From assembly GCA_902783745.1 (NCBI GenBank), contig CACZRY010000172.1, forward strand, positions 1 to 7,282: a stretch of 7,282 nucleotides of DNA, read 5' to 3'. Origin of the DNA: an uncultured Erysipelotrichaceae bacterium. GTDB taxonomy: Bacteria > Bacillota_I > Bacilli_A > Acholeplasmatales > Anaeroplasmataceae. The notes under the pieces were generated by a model. That model was given only the letters and a program-made list of their open reading frames with translations. It made no database searches and was not told the origin of the DNA. How positions within the stretch are numbered: the stretch's first letter is position 1; every line of letters starts with the position of its first letter. The position numbers and the translations under genes were made by a program. Positions 1 to 6,256 of this stretch are shown piece by piece.

Positions 1-152
1 GGAGAAATAATTATATGTGATGGATTTAATTTTAATATTTCATCTACTTTTAATTCATCATTTCTTATAACCTTAATATCAGGATTTATTGTTCCAATAA
101 ATTGATATAGATTATATGAAAATGAATCATAATTATCTATTAATAAAATCAT
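1..152 (-). CDS. trpG: Anthranilate synthase component II (glutamine amidotransferase), N-terminal part, cut by window edge
   Basis: This is the first 50 codons of a class I glutamine amidotransferase; the gene continues past base 1. TrpG hydrolyses glutamine and passes the ammonia to TrpE for anthranilate synthesis. The translation begins MILLIDNYDSFSYNLYQF, the classic TrpG/PabA N-terminus, and ends ...HIIIS followed by the first two bases of a proline codon, consistent with the family's SPGP stretch. The ATG at 152-150 overlaps the trpE stop as ATGA, so the two genes are translationally coupled and probably made in equal amounts. A Shine-Dalgarno-like AGAAGGTGAG lies just upstream inside trpE. 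The catalytic Cys-His-Glu residues would lie outside the window. PabA is nearly identical in this region, and some bacteria share one amidotransferase between TrpE and PabB; the trpE coupling and T-box favour TrpG. Confidence 0.93.
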   Translation of the reverse strand, partial: MILLIDNYDSFSYNLYQFIGTINPDIKVIRNDELKVDEILKLNPSHIIIS

Positions 153-1609
153 TCAAGCTCACCTTCTGACATCGCTAAAGCTCTTAATACTGCCTTAGCC
201 TTATTCTCTGTTTCCATATATTCATTTTCTGAAACAGAATCTAAAACAATTCCTCCACCTGCTTGTACATAAATATCATCACCCTTTTTAATAGCTGTTC
301 TAATACATATGCACATATCTAGGTTTCCTCTAAAATCAATATATCCTATTGCACCACCATATATTCCTCTTCTTACAGGCTCAAGCTCATCTATAATCTC
401 CATTGCTCTTATTTTAGGAGCACCAGATAATGTACCTGCAGGAAGTAATGATTTTAATGCATCAATCGCATCACAATCATCTCTTATAATTCCATTTACT
501 GTTGATGTAATATGCATTACATGACTAAACTTTAATACATATTGATATTTAGAAACCTCAACACTTCCGAATTTTGCAATTCTTCCAATATCGTTTCTTC
601 CTAAATCAACCAACATATTATGTTCTGCAAGTTCTTTTTCATCATGCTTTAAATCTTCTTCTATTTGATAATCCTCTTTTAAAGACTTACCTCTAGGTCT
701 TGTTCCTGCAATTGGGAATGTTTGTAATGTATTTCCTTCTTTTTTTACTAAAGTTTCAGGTGATGCACCAGCAATTTGAAGTTCTTCAGTATCCATAAAT
801 ATCATATATGGAGAAGGATTTAATCCTCTTAATACTCTATAAGTATTATATAGGTCACCTTTCATCTTACCTTTAAATCTTCTTGAGAATACACATTGGA
901 ATATATCTCCATCTATAATATGTTTTTTTATCTTATCTATAGATTCACTATAACTTTTAAAATTATCATGAGCCTTTATTTCTTCTATTATTTCATTATT
1001 TGGAATAACTGGATGGAAATCAGCCTTAACTAATGCTTTTAAATTTAAAAGTTCCTTTTCTGCTTTCTTATAATTTTCTTCTAAATTATCTATAGATATA
1101 TTAACTATTAATACAATCTTTTGTCTTATATTATCGAATGCGATAACTTTATCAAATAACATAAAATGATAATCATTGAAATTTGCTTCATCATATGATT
1201 TAAATTTTAATGTTTTTTCCATATATTTAACTGTATCATATGATGCATATCCAACAAATCCACCTGTAAATGAAGGTAAGTAATCAAATTGAGGAGATTT
1301 GTATTTAGAAATAATCTTTCTTATTTCATTCATAGGATCTAAAGATTCAAAAACCTCTTCATTTTCGTTTTTAATAATTGTTACTAAATTATCTTTACAT
1401 TTTATTTCTAAAATTGGATCATATCCCAAAAATGAATATCTAGATTGCTTTTCATTAGTTACAGACTCTAATAAATAATGCTTCTTAGATATAGCCTTTA
1501 AATTTTTTAATACTTGTATCGGAGTTTTAATATCACTCATTATTTCAATTGATACAGGTATTGTATTATATCCTTTTAATTCCTTTATTTCTTCTAAACT
1601 TGGTCTCAT
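149..1609 (-). CDS. trpE: Anthranilate synthase component I
   Basis: TrpE (486 aa, normal length) converts chorismate to anthranilate using ammonia from TrpG, the first committed step of tryptophan synthesis in the cytoplasm. The N-terminal domain carries LLES at residues 46-49, and NPSPYM lies at 264-269. In characterised TrpE proteins these segments form the tryptophan feedback site, so the enzyme is probably Trp-inhibited. The C-terminal chorismate-binding domain has GASPETL (281-287), PIAGTRPRG (299-307), HNMLVDLGRNDIGR (330-343), AGTLSGAPKIRAM (391-403), GGAIGYI (418-424) and QAGGGIV (449-455), all apparently intact. The ATG at 1609 is preceded by AGGAGGT (1616-1622) at a 6-nt spacing. 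It is the first gene after a Trp T-box leader and overlaps trpG by 4 nt. PabB is the main alternative, but LLES, the UGG T-box and the coupled trpG argue for TrpE. Confidence 0.97.
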   Translation of the reverse strand: MRPSLEEIKELKGYNTIPVSIEIMSDIKTPIQVLKNLKAISKKHYLLESVTNEKQSRYSFLGYDPILEIKCKDNLVTIIKNENEEVFESLDPMNEIRKIISKYKSPQFDYLPSFTGGFVGYASYDTVKYMEKTLKFKSYDEANFNDYHFMLFDKVIAFDNIRQKIVLIVNISIDNLEENYKKAEKELLNLKALVKADFHPVIPNNEIIEEIKAHDNFKSYSESIDKIKKHIIDGDIFQCVFSRRFKGKMKGDLYNTYRVLRGLNPSPYMIFMDTEELQIAGASPETLVKKEGNTLQTFPIAGTRPRGKSLKEDYQIEEDLKHDEKELAEHNMLVDLGRNDIGRIAKFGSVEVSKYQYVLKFSHVMHITSTVNGIIRDDCDAIDALKSLLPAGTLSGAPKIRAMEIIDELEPVRRGIYGGAIGYIDFRGNLDMCICIRTAIKKGDDIYVQAGGGIVLDSVSENEYMETENKAKAVLRALAMSEGELE

Positions 1610-1629
1610 TTTCTTACCTCCTAATAAAC

Positions 1630-1659
1630 AAAAAAACTCGTCCTAAAAATAGGACGAGT
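1630..1659 (-). terminator. Intrinsic terminator of the trp T-box leader
   Basis: On the minus strand ACTCGTCCTA pairs with TAGGACGAGT around a UUUU loop. This 10-bp stem (1636-1645 with 1650-1659) runs into a seven-U tract at 1636-1630. The 5' arm contains CGUCCU, which is also the 3' half of the T-box antiterminator, so only one of the two structures can form. It ends 14 nt before the trpE Shine-Dalgarno begins at 1616-1622, so termination would occur before translation of trpE. Confidence 0.95.
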
Positions 1660-1865
1660 ATTATACCCGCGGTACCACCTAAATTTATGGTCATGACAAC
1701 CATACACTTTTTGAAATGCCAACACATTTCTATCAACTGACGTATGAAAACGTAATAAGATACTAAAGAATTTCTTCTTTTTCATTATTCCCTCAATGGT
1801 CCATTTACAAAATAGTAATCTGCAAGGCTTCCACCATCCCTTGCTCTCTATAAGCACTTTTAATG
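1630..1865 (-). promoter_or_regulatory. T-box leader riboswitch, tryptophan-specific (UGG specifier)
   Basis: The hallmark T-box sequence AGGTGGTACCGCGG lies at 1680-1667 on the minus strand. Stem I can be folded by eye: the base CAUUA/UAAUG pairs 1865-1861 with 1787-1783. AGUG/CAUU and AUAG/CUAU flank an internal loop, and an AGAGAG bulge sits below a GCAAGG/CCUUGC hairpin whose loop holds the conserved GGUGGAA-type motif. The specifier codon in the internal loop is UGG (1803-1801) followed by A, which reads tRNA-Trp. A Stem III-like hairpin GAAAUG/CAUUUC spans 1730-1713. The antiterminator pairs AGG[UGGUACC]GCG with CGUCCU (1680-1651), leaving the bulge that binds the tRNA acceptor end, and competes with the terminator. 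Uncharged tRNA-Trp is expected to switch trpE on. The AGG/CCU helix is one pair shorter than the common AGGG/CCCU. Confidence 0.96.
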
Positions 1866-1906
1866 TTTTATCTCCATATCAACGGTTTATTTATTAAATT
1901 ACTGAT

Positions 1907-1935
1907 ATTATAGAACGACATTTTTTTATTGTCAA
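1907..1935 (-). promoter_or_regulatory. Promoter of the trp operon leader
   Basis: A perfect -35 TTGACA (1935-1930) and perfect -10 TATAAT (1912-1907) are separated by exactly 17 bp. Transcription would start near 1900, about 35 nt before the base of T-box Stem I and about 290 nt before trpE. Such a strong promoter fits a gene whose control is by transcription attenuation rather than initiation. I see no clear operator around it. Confidence 0.9.
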
Positions 1936-1982
1936 TATTTTTTAAAAACTTTTTTGGAGCAATGTCTAAAAATTAAAAAAAA

Positions 1983-2657
1983 TTATTTAATAATTTCTAT
2001 TTTATTATTAAAGCTCATATTCCAAAATTCTCTTTCTCTTATTGATGAGAATCTAAATATTTGTTTACATTTTTCTAAACTACATGGATACTTATTCATT
2101 AATTCATTTGCAAAACTTGCCCATGCCTTACATACTTCTTTTACAGAATCTCCAATATATGCTTCTAAAATATTTTTATATTTATTATTTTTTAGCATAT
2201 TAGGATTTTCATCATAAAGTTTATTAAATATATAATCATATGATAACATACAAGGAAGTATTGCCATTGTACCTTCAACTAAGCTACCATTTGCACAAAA
2301 GCTCATCATATGATCAATATATATTTGTGTTTCAGTATCAGGAATTGATGTTTCTATATCCAATTCATTATATCCATTTTTTATAAGGTATTCTCTTCTT
2401 ATTGAAGTTTCCCCTTCATTAACGAATGATAAAATATCATAAAAAACTCTTATTTCTTCTAAAGTATTACACTTTGTTATTAAATATGCATAGCATTTTG
2501 CATAATTCAATAAATAACGTGTATCTTCAATAATATATTTTGACATCTTATCTTCATCTAAAGTGTTATTTATTAAAGATTGAATGAATTCAGTTTGGAT
2601 ACATTCATCCCAAATAGGGATAGAATCTTTAATAATTTCATCCATGTAATTAACCAT
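1983..2657 (-). CDS. tenA: TenA-family aminopyrimidine aminohydrolase (thiaminase II)
   Basis: TenA (224 aa, typical length) is a helical cytoplasmic enzyme that hydrolyses aminomethyl-HMP, a breakdown product of thiamine, to HMP; it can also cleave thiamine. The residues expected for the active site are visible: Asp45 in YIIEDTRYL, Cys136 in AILPCMLSY and Glu208 in IREREFWNM, by analogy with Bacillus subtilis TenA. The ATG at 2657 overlaps the end of thiD by 8 nt (ATGGTTAA) and has AAGGAG at a 7-nt spacing. A second ATG four codons later is less well placed. It is the last gene of the thi operon, and its product HMP feeds the adjacent ThiD. The catalytic set looks complete, so it is probably active. 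Confidence 0.95.
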   Translation of the reverse strand: MVNYMDEIIKDSIPIWDECIQTEFIQSLINNTLDEDKMSKYIIEDTRYLLNYAKCYAYLITKCNTLEEIRVFYDILSFVNEGETSIRREYLIKNGYNELDIETSIPDTETQIYIDHMMSFCANGSLVEGTMAILPCMLSYDYIFNKLYDENPNMLKNNKYKNILEAYIGDSVKEVCKAWASFANELMNKYPCSLEKCKQIFRFSSIREREFWNMSFNNKIEIIK

Positions 2658-3447
2658 TGTATTTCTCCTTTATGTTACATCCATGATCTAAAGGACCACT
2701 TCCCTTGCCTAAATCAAGCATTTCATTTAAGCAATCTTCTAAATATAATTTAGCTTTCTTAATAGAATCAAGAATAGAATTATCCTTTGCTAGATTTGAA
2801 GCTATTGCACTTGATAAGGTACATCCTGTACCATGTGTATTTGGATTATTAATTCTTTTACCGTTAATCCAAATATATTCACCATTAAAATACAAAAGGT
2901 CATTGGCATCATTAATTCTATGACCACCTTTAACAAGTATAGCTTTTGCACCAAGCTTACTTATTATTTTTGCAGCTTCTTCCATACTTTTAGCATCATC
3001 AATTTTAATACCAGATAATACCATTGCTTCAGGAATATTTGGTGTAATTAAACAAGCCATTGGAATTAATTCTTTAATTAATGCTTCTTCAGCATCAGGA
3101 TTTAATAATCTTGCACCACTTGTTGCAACCATTACTGGGTCAACAACAATATTTTTTGCATTATGCTCTTTAAGCTTTTTGGCAATAGATTTAATTAAAT
3201 CTTTATCAGATACCATACCAATTTTTACTGCATCTGGTCTAATATCGTTAAATACTGCATCAATTTCTTCTTCTAAGAATTTAGGTGTTACATTCATAAT
3301 ATCATATACACCTAAAGTGTTTTGTGCTGTTAATGCTGTAATTGCTGTTTCAGCAAAGCATTTATTTGCAAGTATTGTTTTAATATCTGCTTGAATACCA
3401 GCTCCTCCTGAAGAATCAGAACCGGCGATTGATAATACAACTTTCAT
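2650..3447 (-). CDS. thiD: Hydroxymethylpyrimidine / phosphomethylpyrimidine kinase
   Basis: ThiD (265 aa, normal length) is a ribokinase-fold enzyme that phosphorylates HMP to HMP-P and then to HMP-PP, the pyrimidine substrate of ThiE. Family signatures run in order: SIAGSDSSGGAGIQADIKT (6-24, substrate binding), VVDPVMVATSGARLL (101-115), ITPNIPEA (134-141), VKGGH (172-176) and NTHGTGCTLSSAIA (203-216), with the GTGC anion hole at 206-209. The C-terminal GKGSGPLDHG is also typical. The ATG at 3447 overlaps the thiE-HAD stop by one base (TAATG) and has AAGGAG upstream at a 7-nt spacing. Because the active-site cysteine and the usual N-terminal motif are present, a bifunctional HMP/HMP-P kinase is favoured over a pyridoxal kinase. 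Confidence 0.97.
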   Translation of the reverse strand: MKVVLSIAGSDSSGGAGIQADIKTILANKCFAETAITALTAQNTLGVYDIMNVTPKFLEEEIDAVFNDIRPDAVKIGMVSDKDLIKSIAKKLKEHNAKNIVVDPVMVATSGARLLNPDAEEALIKELIPMACLITPNIPEAMVLSGIKIDDAKSMEEAAKIISKLGAKAILVKGGHRINDANDLLYFNGEYIWINGKRINNPNTHGTGCTLSSAIASNLAKDNSILDSIKKAKLYLEDCLNEMLDLGKGSGPLDHGCNIKEKYNG

Positions 3448-4727
3448 TAATATCTCCTTAAATTAATATAATAATCACAATTCAATCTAACTATATCATC
3501 ATAGTGTCTAAAATTGCTTGAACTTTTTACACCTAAAACCTTAATACCACTCATATGAGCACCAACTAATGCGTGAGGTGCATCCTCAACTATTAATGTT
3601 TCATTTGTATTAAAGCCTAAATTCTTTGCGATATCTATATATCCCATACCATTTACCTTTGTAACATTATAAGTTGATGATGTATATAAATGCTTAAATA
3701 AATCTTTTATTCCATTCTTTTCTAAAGATGCTTCTATTAATTTAGAAGTTGTTGCAGTATATAAAACAACTAAACCTTTTTTATTTAAATCGATTAAGAA
3801 GTCTTTTGCACCTTCGTTTAATTCGATTTTTACATATTCATTCATAATGAATTTATTTAAATCATCCATTACATCTTTTACATTAGAATCCTTAAAGAAT
3901 AAATTCTTTAAATATTCTGCAGTCTCATCATTTGTTTGTAATCTAACATCATAATCTATGCTTTTAGGTGGTATTATTCCTTTAGATTTTAAATATCTAG
4001 ATGTAATATCATCCCACATTGACATAGATTCAAGTAATGTTCCATCATAATCTACTATAAATAGCTTATAATTATTTGTATTAAGTAAAATCTCATCTAC
4101 TCTTTTTACTAATTCTTTTGTTGCTTTTACAATATCATTTTCCTTAAATATTGCAGATACAACTGATATACCATCAATCATTGTATCCCTAAGTTCACAA
4201 ATATTATCCTTAGTAATACCACCTATCGCAACGACAGGTATTTTTGTGCTATCACAAATAGATGTTAAAGTTTTTATTGAAACAGATTTTGCATCAAGTT
4301 TTGTTGATGTATTAAAAATAGTACCAACACCTAAATAATCCGCACCCATTTTCTCTGCTAAAACTGCTTCCTCTACAGTTTCACATGAAACACCTAAAAT
4401 CTTATTTGGCCCAATTTTTTCTCTTGCAATATCAGCTCTTAGGTCATCTTGCCCTACATGTAGTCCATCGGCATCAACTGCTAAGAATACATCAAGTGAA
4501 TCGTTAATAATGAAAGGCACATCGTATTTTTTACAAATTTCTTTAATTTCTAAGGCTTCTTTTATAAAAGATTCCTTATCTAACTCTTTTTCCCTAAGCT
4601 GGATCATTGTTGCACCACCTAAAATGGCTTTTTCAACATCATCCTTTAATAATCTCCCATTTAACCAATATCTATCGGTTACTGCATATAGTTTTAAGCT
4701 AGATTTCAAATTTTTCAATCTTTGCAC
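3447..4727 (-). CDS. thiE: Thiamine phosphate synthase fused to a HAD-superfamily phosphatase domain
   Basis: This 426-aa protein is about twice the usual ThiE length (about 210 aa). Residues 1 to about 212 form a full TIM-barrel ThiE: LYAVTDR (13-19), MIQLREK (41-47), INDSLD (74-79), GLHVGQDD (88-95), GADYLGVGTIF (128-138) with STKLDA (141-146), and VVAIGGI (165-171). It should join HMP-PP and thiazole phosphate into TMP. After a very short linker, residues 220-426 form a HAD hydrolase: motif I DYDGTLLES (D226 nucleophile, D228), a helical C1-type cap, motif II LYTATTS, Lys357 as a possible motif III lysine, and motif IV VEDAPHA. It resembles beta-phosphoglucomutase-like phosphatases. No stop or frameshift separates the parts. 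The substrate of the HAD half is unknown; TMP is an inference. The GTG at 4727 overlaps thiM by 29 nt. A TTG at 4718 with AGGTG six bases upstream is an equally plausible start and costs three residues. Confidence 0.93.
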   Translation of the reverse strand: MQRLKNLKSSLKLYAVTDRYWLNGRLLKDDVEKAILGGATMIQLREKELDKESFIKEALEIKEICKKYDVPFIINDSLDVFLAVDADGLHVGQDDLRADIAREKIGPNKILGVSCETVEEAVLAEKMGADYLGVGTIFNTSTKLDAKSVSIKTLTSICDSTKIPVVAIGGITKDNICELRDTMIDGISVVSAIFKENDIVKATKELVKRVDEILLNTNNYKLFIVDYDGTLLESMSMWDDITSRYLKSKGIIPPKSIDYDVRLQTNDETAEYLKNLFFKDSNVKDVMDDLNKFIMNEYVKIELNEGAKDFLIDLNKKGLVVLYTATTSKLIEASLEKNGIKDLFKHLYTSSTYNVTKVNGMGYIDIAKNLGFNTNETLIVEDAPHALVGAHMSGIKVLGVKSSSNFRHYDDIVRLNCDYYINLRRY

Positions 4728-5511
4728 CTGCTTCTAATTTTAAATCATCTAAATTAGATAATTCATCAATTAAACCAATATGTAATGTACCTGTACCCTT
4801 TGCATAAGATAAGGCCATTTCACCTGCAAGTCCTACACCAACTATAGCTGCAGTTACAGCCTTAAGCTTGTCTAAAGGATTTGCAACGATTGATGCAGCA
4901 ATAACACCTGCTGTCATACATCCTGTACCTGTTATTGCTCTCATTTCTTTACATCCATTATCAGTTGTATATGCAATATTGCCATATACAATAACATCAA
5001 TAGCACCAGTTATTGCAATAACTGCACCATATGCATTTGATAATTTCTTTGCGAATGCAAATACATCACTTAAATTATCTTTTGTTACCTTATCAGCTTC
5101 AGATGCATCAACACCCTTAGTTTTAGATGAAACATTAGCTAATGCCTTAATTTCACTAATGTTACCCTTAATACAATCAAATTTAACTTCGTCCATAAGC
5201 TTTTTAATAACCTTATTACGATAAGGTGTTGCACCAGCTCCACATGGATCTAATACTACAACATGACCAAGTTCATTTGCTCTTTTACCAGATGCAATCA
5301 TTGATGCAACTGTATTTTCATTTAATGTACCAGTATTAATAACTAACGCATTACAAATATTTTGCATATCAGGTGCGTCTAATATTTCATCTGTCATAAT
5401 TGGTGATGCACCAATAGCTAATGCTGCATTCGCAACATCATTAACTGTTACATAATTAGTAATGAAATGAATTAAAGGGCATTTCTCTCTTATATTTTTT
5501 ATATATTCCAT
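4699..5511 (-). CDS. thiM: Hydroxyethylthiazole kinase
   Basis: ThiM (270 aa, normal length) phosphorylates 4-methyl-5-(2-hydroxyethyl)thiazole, salvaging the thiazole half of thiamine for ThiE. Motifs counted from the ATG at 5511: HFITNYVTVNDVAN (15-28), NTGTL (59-63), VLDPCGAGATPYR (86-98), IKGNISEI (114-121), the catalytic ITGTGCM (193-199, Cys198), and a C-terminal GTGTLHIGLIDEL (239-251). The start is set by GGAGG at 5521-5517, five bases before the ATG. A longer reading frame begins at TTG 5523, but that codon abuts and overlaps the Shine-Dalgarno and is unlikely to be used. It is the first gene after the TPP riboswitch and overlaps the next gene by up to 29 nt, implying translational coupling. 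Confidence 0.96.
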   Translation of the reverse strand: MEYIKNIREKCPLIHFITNYVTVNDVANAALAIGASPIMTDEILDAPDMQNICNALVINTGTLNENTVASMIASGKRANELGHVVVLDPCGAGATPYRNKVIKKLMDEVKFDCIKGNISEIKALANVSSKTKGVDASEADKVTKDNLSDVFAFAKKLSNAYGAVIAITGAIDVIVYGNIAYTTDNGCKEMRAITGTGCMTAGVIAASIVANPLDKLKAVTAAIVGVGLAGEMALSYAKGTGTLHIGLIDELSNLDDLKLEAGAKIEKFEI

Positions 5512-5528
5512 AATATCCTCCAAAATGT

Positions 5529-5558
5529 AAAAAAAAGGCGCCTTTTGCTAGCGTCTTT
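5529..5558 (-). terminator. Attenuator terminator of the thi leader
   Basis: In the leader RNA AAAGACGC (5558-5551) pairs with GCGCCUUU (5541-5534) around a 9-nt loop, with one A-C mismatch, and is followed by further U residues to 5529. The thiM ribosome site begins only 8 nt later. The 5' arm overlaps ACGCUAGC (5554-5547), which can instead pair perfectly with GCUAGCGU in the 3' part of the TPP aptamer. When TPP holds the aptamer, the terminator is free to form and the operon goes off. The mismatch makes it weaker than the trp terminator. Confidence 0.82.
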
Positions 5559-5573
5559 AATATTAATTATTAT

Positions 5574-5656
5574 ACGCCTACGCTAGCATTACCTAGATCA
5601 GGATAGGTCGAAGATATATCTTCCTCTCAGCCGGTCACACCAGCTCCCTTTTTATA
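5574..5656 (-). promoter_or_regulatory. TPP riboswitch (THI element) controlling the thi operon
   Basis: The minus-strand RNA has the conserved THI box order: GGGAGC, then a CUGGU/ACCGG hairpin (P3) running into the invariant GGCUGAGAG. An optional GAAGAU/AUCUUC hairpin follows, then GACCUAUCCUGAUCUAGGU, AAUGCUAGCGUAGG. P5 is CUAG/CUAG and P4 is CCU(A)/(U)AGG, both variants of the usual CUGG/CCAG and CCCU/AGGG that keep the pairing. P1 is AT-rich and its outer limit is not certain. Binding of thiamine pyrophosphate should lock P4/P5, which blocks the antiterminator and so stops transcription before thiM. The placement in front of four thiamine genes confirms the ligand. Confidence 0.97.
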
Positions 5657-5667
5657 TTTACAAATAT

Positions 5668-5696
5668 ATTTTAAAACTATAAATATAATATGTCAA
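5668..5696 (-). promoter_or_regulatory. Promoter of the thi operon
   Basis: TTGACA (5696-5691) and TAAAAT (5673-5668) are separated by 17 bp. The predicted start near 5661 lies only a few bases before the TPP aptamer, as expected for a riboswitch leader. The -35 sits directly next to the U tract of the terminator of the preceding gene, so the two transcription units are packed with almost no free DNA between them. Confidence 0.85.
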
Positions 5697-5734
5697 AGAA
5701 AAAATGGATCTGATATAAAAATACCAAATCCATT
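5697..5734 (-). terminator. Strong intrinsic terminator after the membrane protein gene
   Basis: A 14-bp stem (5734-5721 with 5716-5703) including two G-U pairs closes a UUUU loop (5720-5717) and is followed by UUUU then CUUU. It begins six bases after the stop codon of the membrane protein gene and should insulate the thi operon promoter from upstream transcription. Confidence 0.9.
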
Positions 5735-5740
5735 AATACT

Positions 5741-6178
5741 TTATTCTTCTATAACGTCTTGCTTCTTCTTGTTTTCTTCCATAAATATCTTTAATAAGCC
5801 ATTTAATGAGAAGATTAATAAAATTGAAGTAGAAATTAATAAAATAATAGGAACATATAAATTATTTATTTCTTTTGCATATTTAATGATTGCAACAACT
5901 GTACCAGCAATTAAGAATGCTGATGTAAAGAATGTAAATGTATCTCTTAAGAACACTAATAACTTCTTTGCATTTACAAGTGATATAATTGTAAAAACCA
6001 CCGCAGGTATTAAAATTATAGCGCCAATAACAGGTAAACCTGTAAATGCTGCTAATGTAATAACTGATTGATTAACTAAATACTCTCCATTAGGTACTTG
6101 AGCAACTGTTATAAATACATATACAAAAGACATTACTAATAAAATAATATATAATACTCCCACAAAAATCTTTTTCAT
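5741..6178 (-). CDS. Small four-helix membrane protein of unknown function
   Basis: I do not recognise this 145-aa protein. It has four hydrophobic segments at about residues 4-26, 44-68, 79-98 and 107-131, so it is an integral membrane protein. Short charged loops (NAKK at 69-72, KYAKE at 99-103) lie between the helices, and the tail NKKKQDVIEE is charged and probably cytoplasmic. With an even number of helices and a basic MKK start, both ends are likely inside. No catalytic motif is evident. The ATG at 6178 has AGGAGGT (6193-6187) at an 8-nt spacing, a strong ribosome site. It has its own promoter and terminator, so it appears monocistronic, and nothing ties it to thiamine uptake: it is not in the TPP-controlled unit and does not look like ThiT or YuaJ. 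Confidence 0.85.
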   Translation of the reverse strand: MKKIFVGVLYIILLVMSFVYVFITVAQVPNGEYLVNQSVITLAAFTGLPVIGAIILIPAVVFTIISLVNAKKLLVFLRDTFTFFTSAFLIAGTVVAIIKYAKEINNLYVPIILLISTSILLIFSLNGLLKIFMEENKKKQDVIEE

Positions 6179-6199
6179 AGAACTATACCTCCTGCCTAT

Positions 6200-6228
6200 A
6201 TATTACCAAAGGCCAAATAATATGTCAA
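6200..6228 (-). promoter_or_regulatory. Promoter of the membrane protein gene
   Basis: TTGACA (6228-6223) and TAATAT (6205-6200) are separated by 17 bp. The expected start near 6193 would fall at the edge of the Shine-Dalgarno, giving a 5' leader of only about 15 nt. The first 12 bases, TTGACATATTAT, are identical to those of the thi promoter at 5696. Confidence 0.82.
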
Positions 6229-6256
6229 CAACTTTTTGTAAAGTTTGCTTAACATT

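Noticed and set aside
1621..1857. A 78-codon minus-strand reading frame across the trp leader, with two adjacent Trp codons (GWWKP), as in a classic trp leader peptide
   Set aside because: The TGGTGG is part of the conserved T-box distal loop, the frame starts at GTG without a ribosome site, and it runs through all the T-box structures. The T-box explains the sequence better.
4868..5224. A 118-codon plus-strand reading frame opposite thiM
   Set aside because: It is the complementary shadow of a clearly conserved gene, with no ribosome site or recognisable protein family.
5512..5523. A longer thiM starting at TTG 5523
   Set aside because: This codon abuts and overlaps the GGAGG site, which is well placed for the ATG at 5511; the extra four residues are not typical of ThiM.
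6229..6250. AACTTT/AAAGTT inverted repeat after the phosphatase gene as a terminator
   Set aside because: Only six mostly A-T pairs and no following U run on the minus strand; the position also merges with the -35 region of the next promoter.
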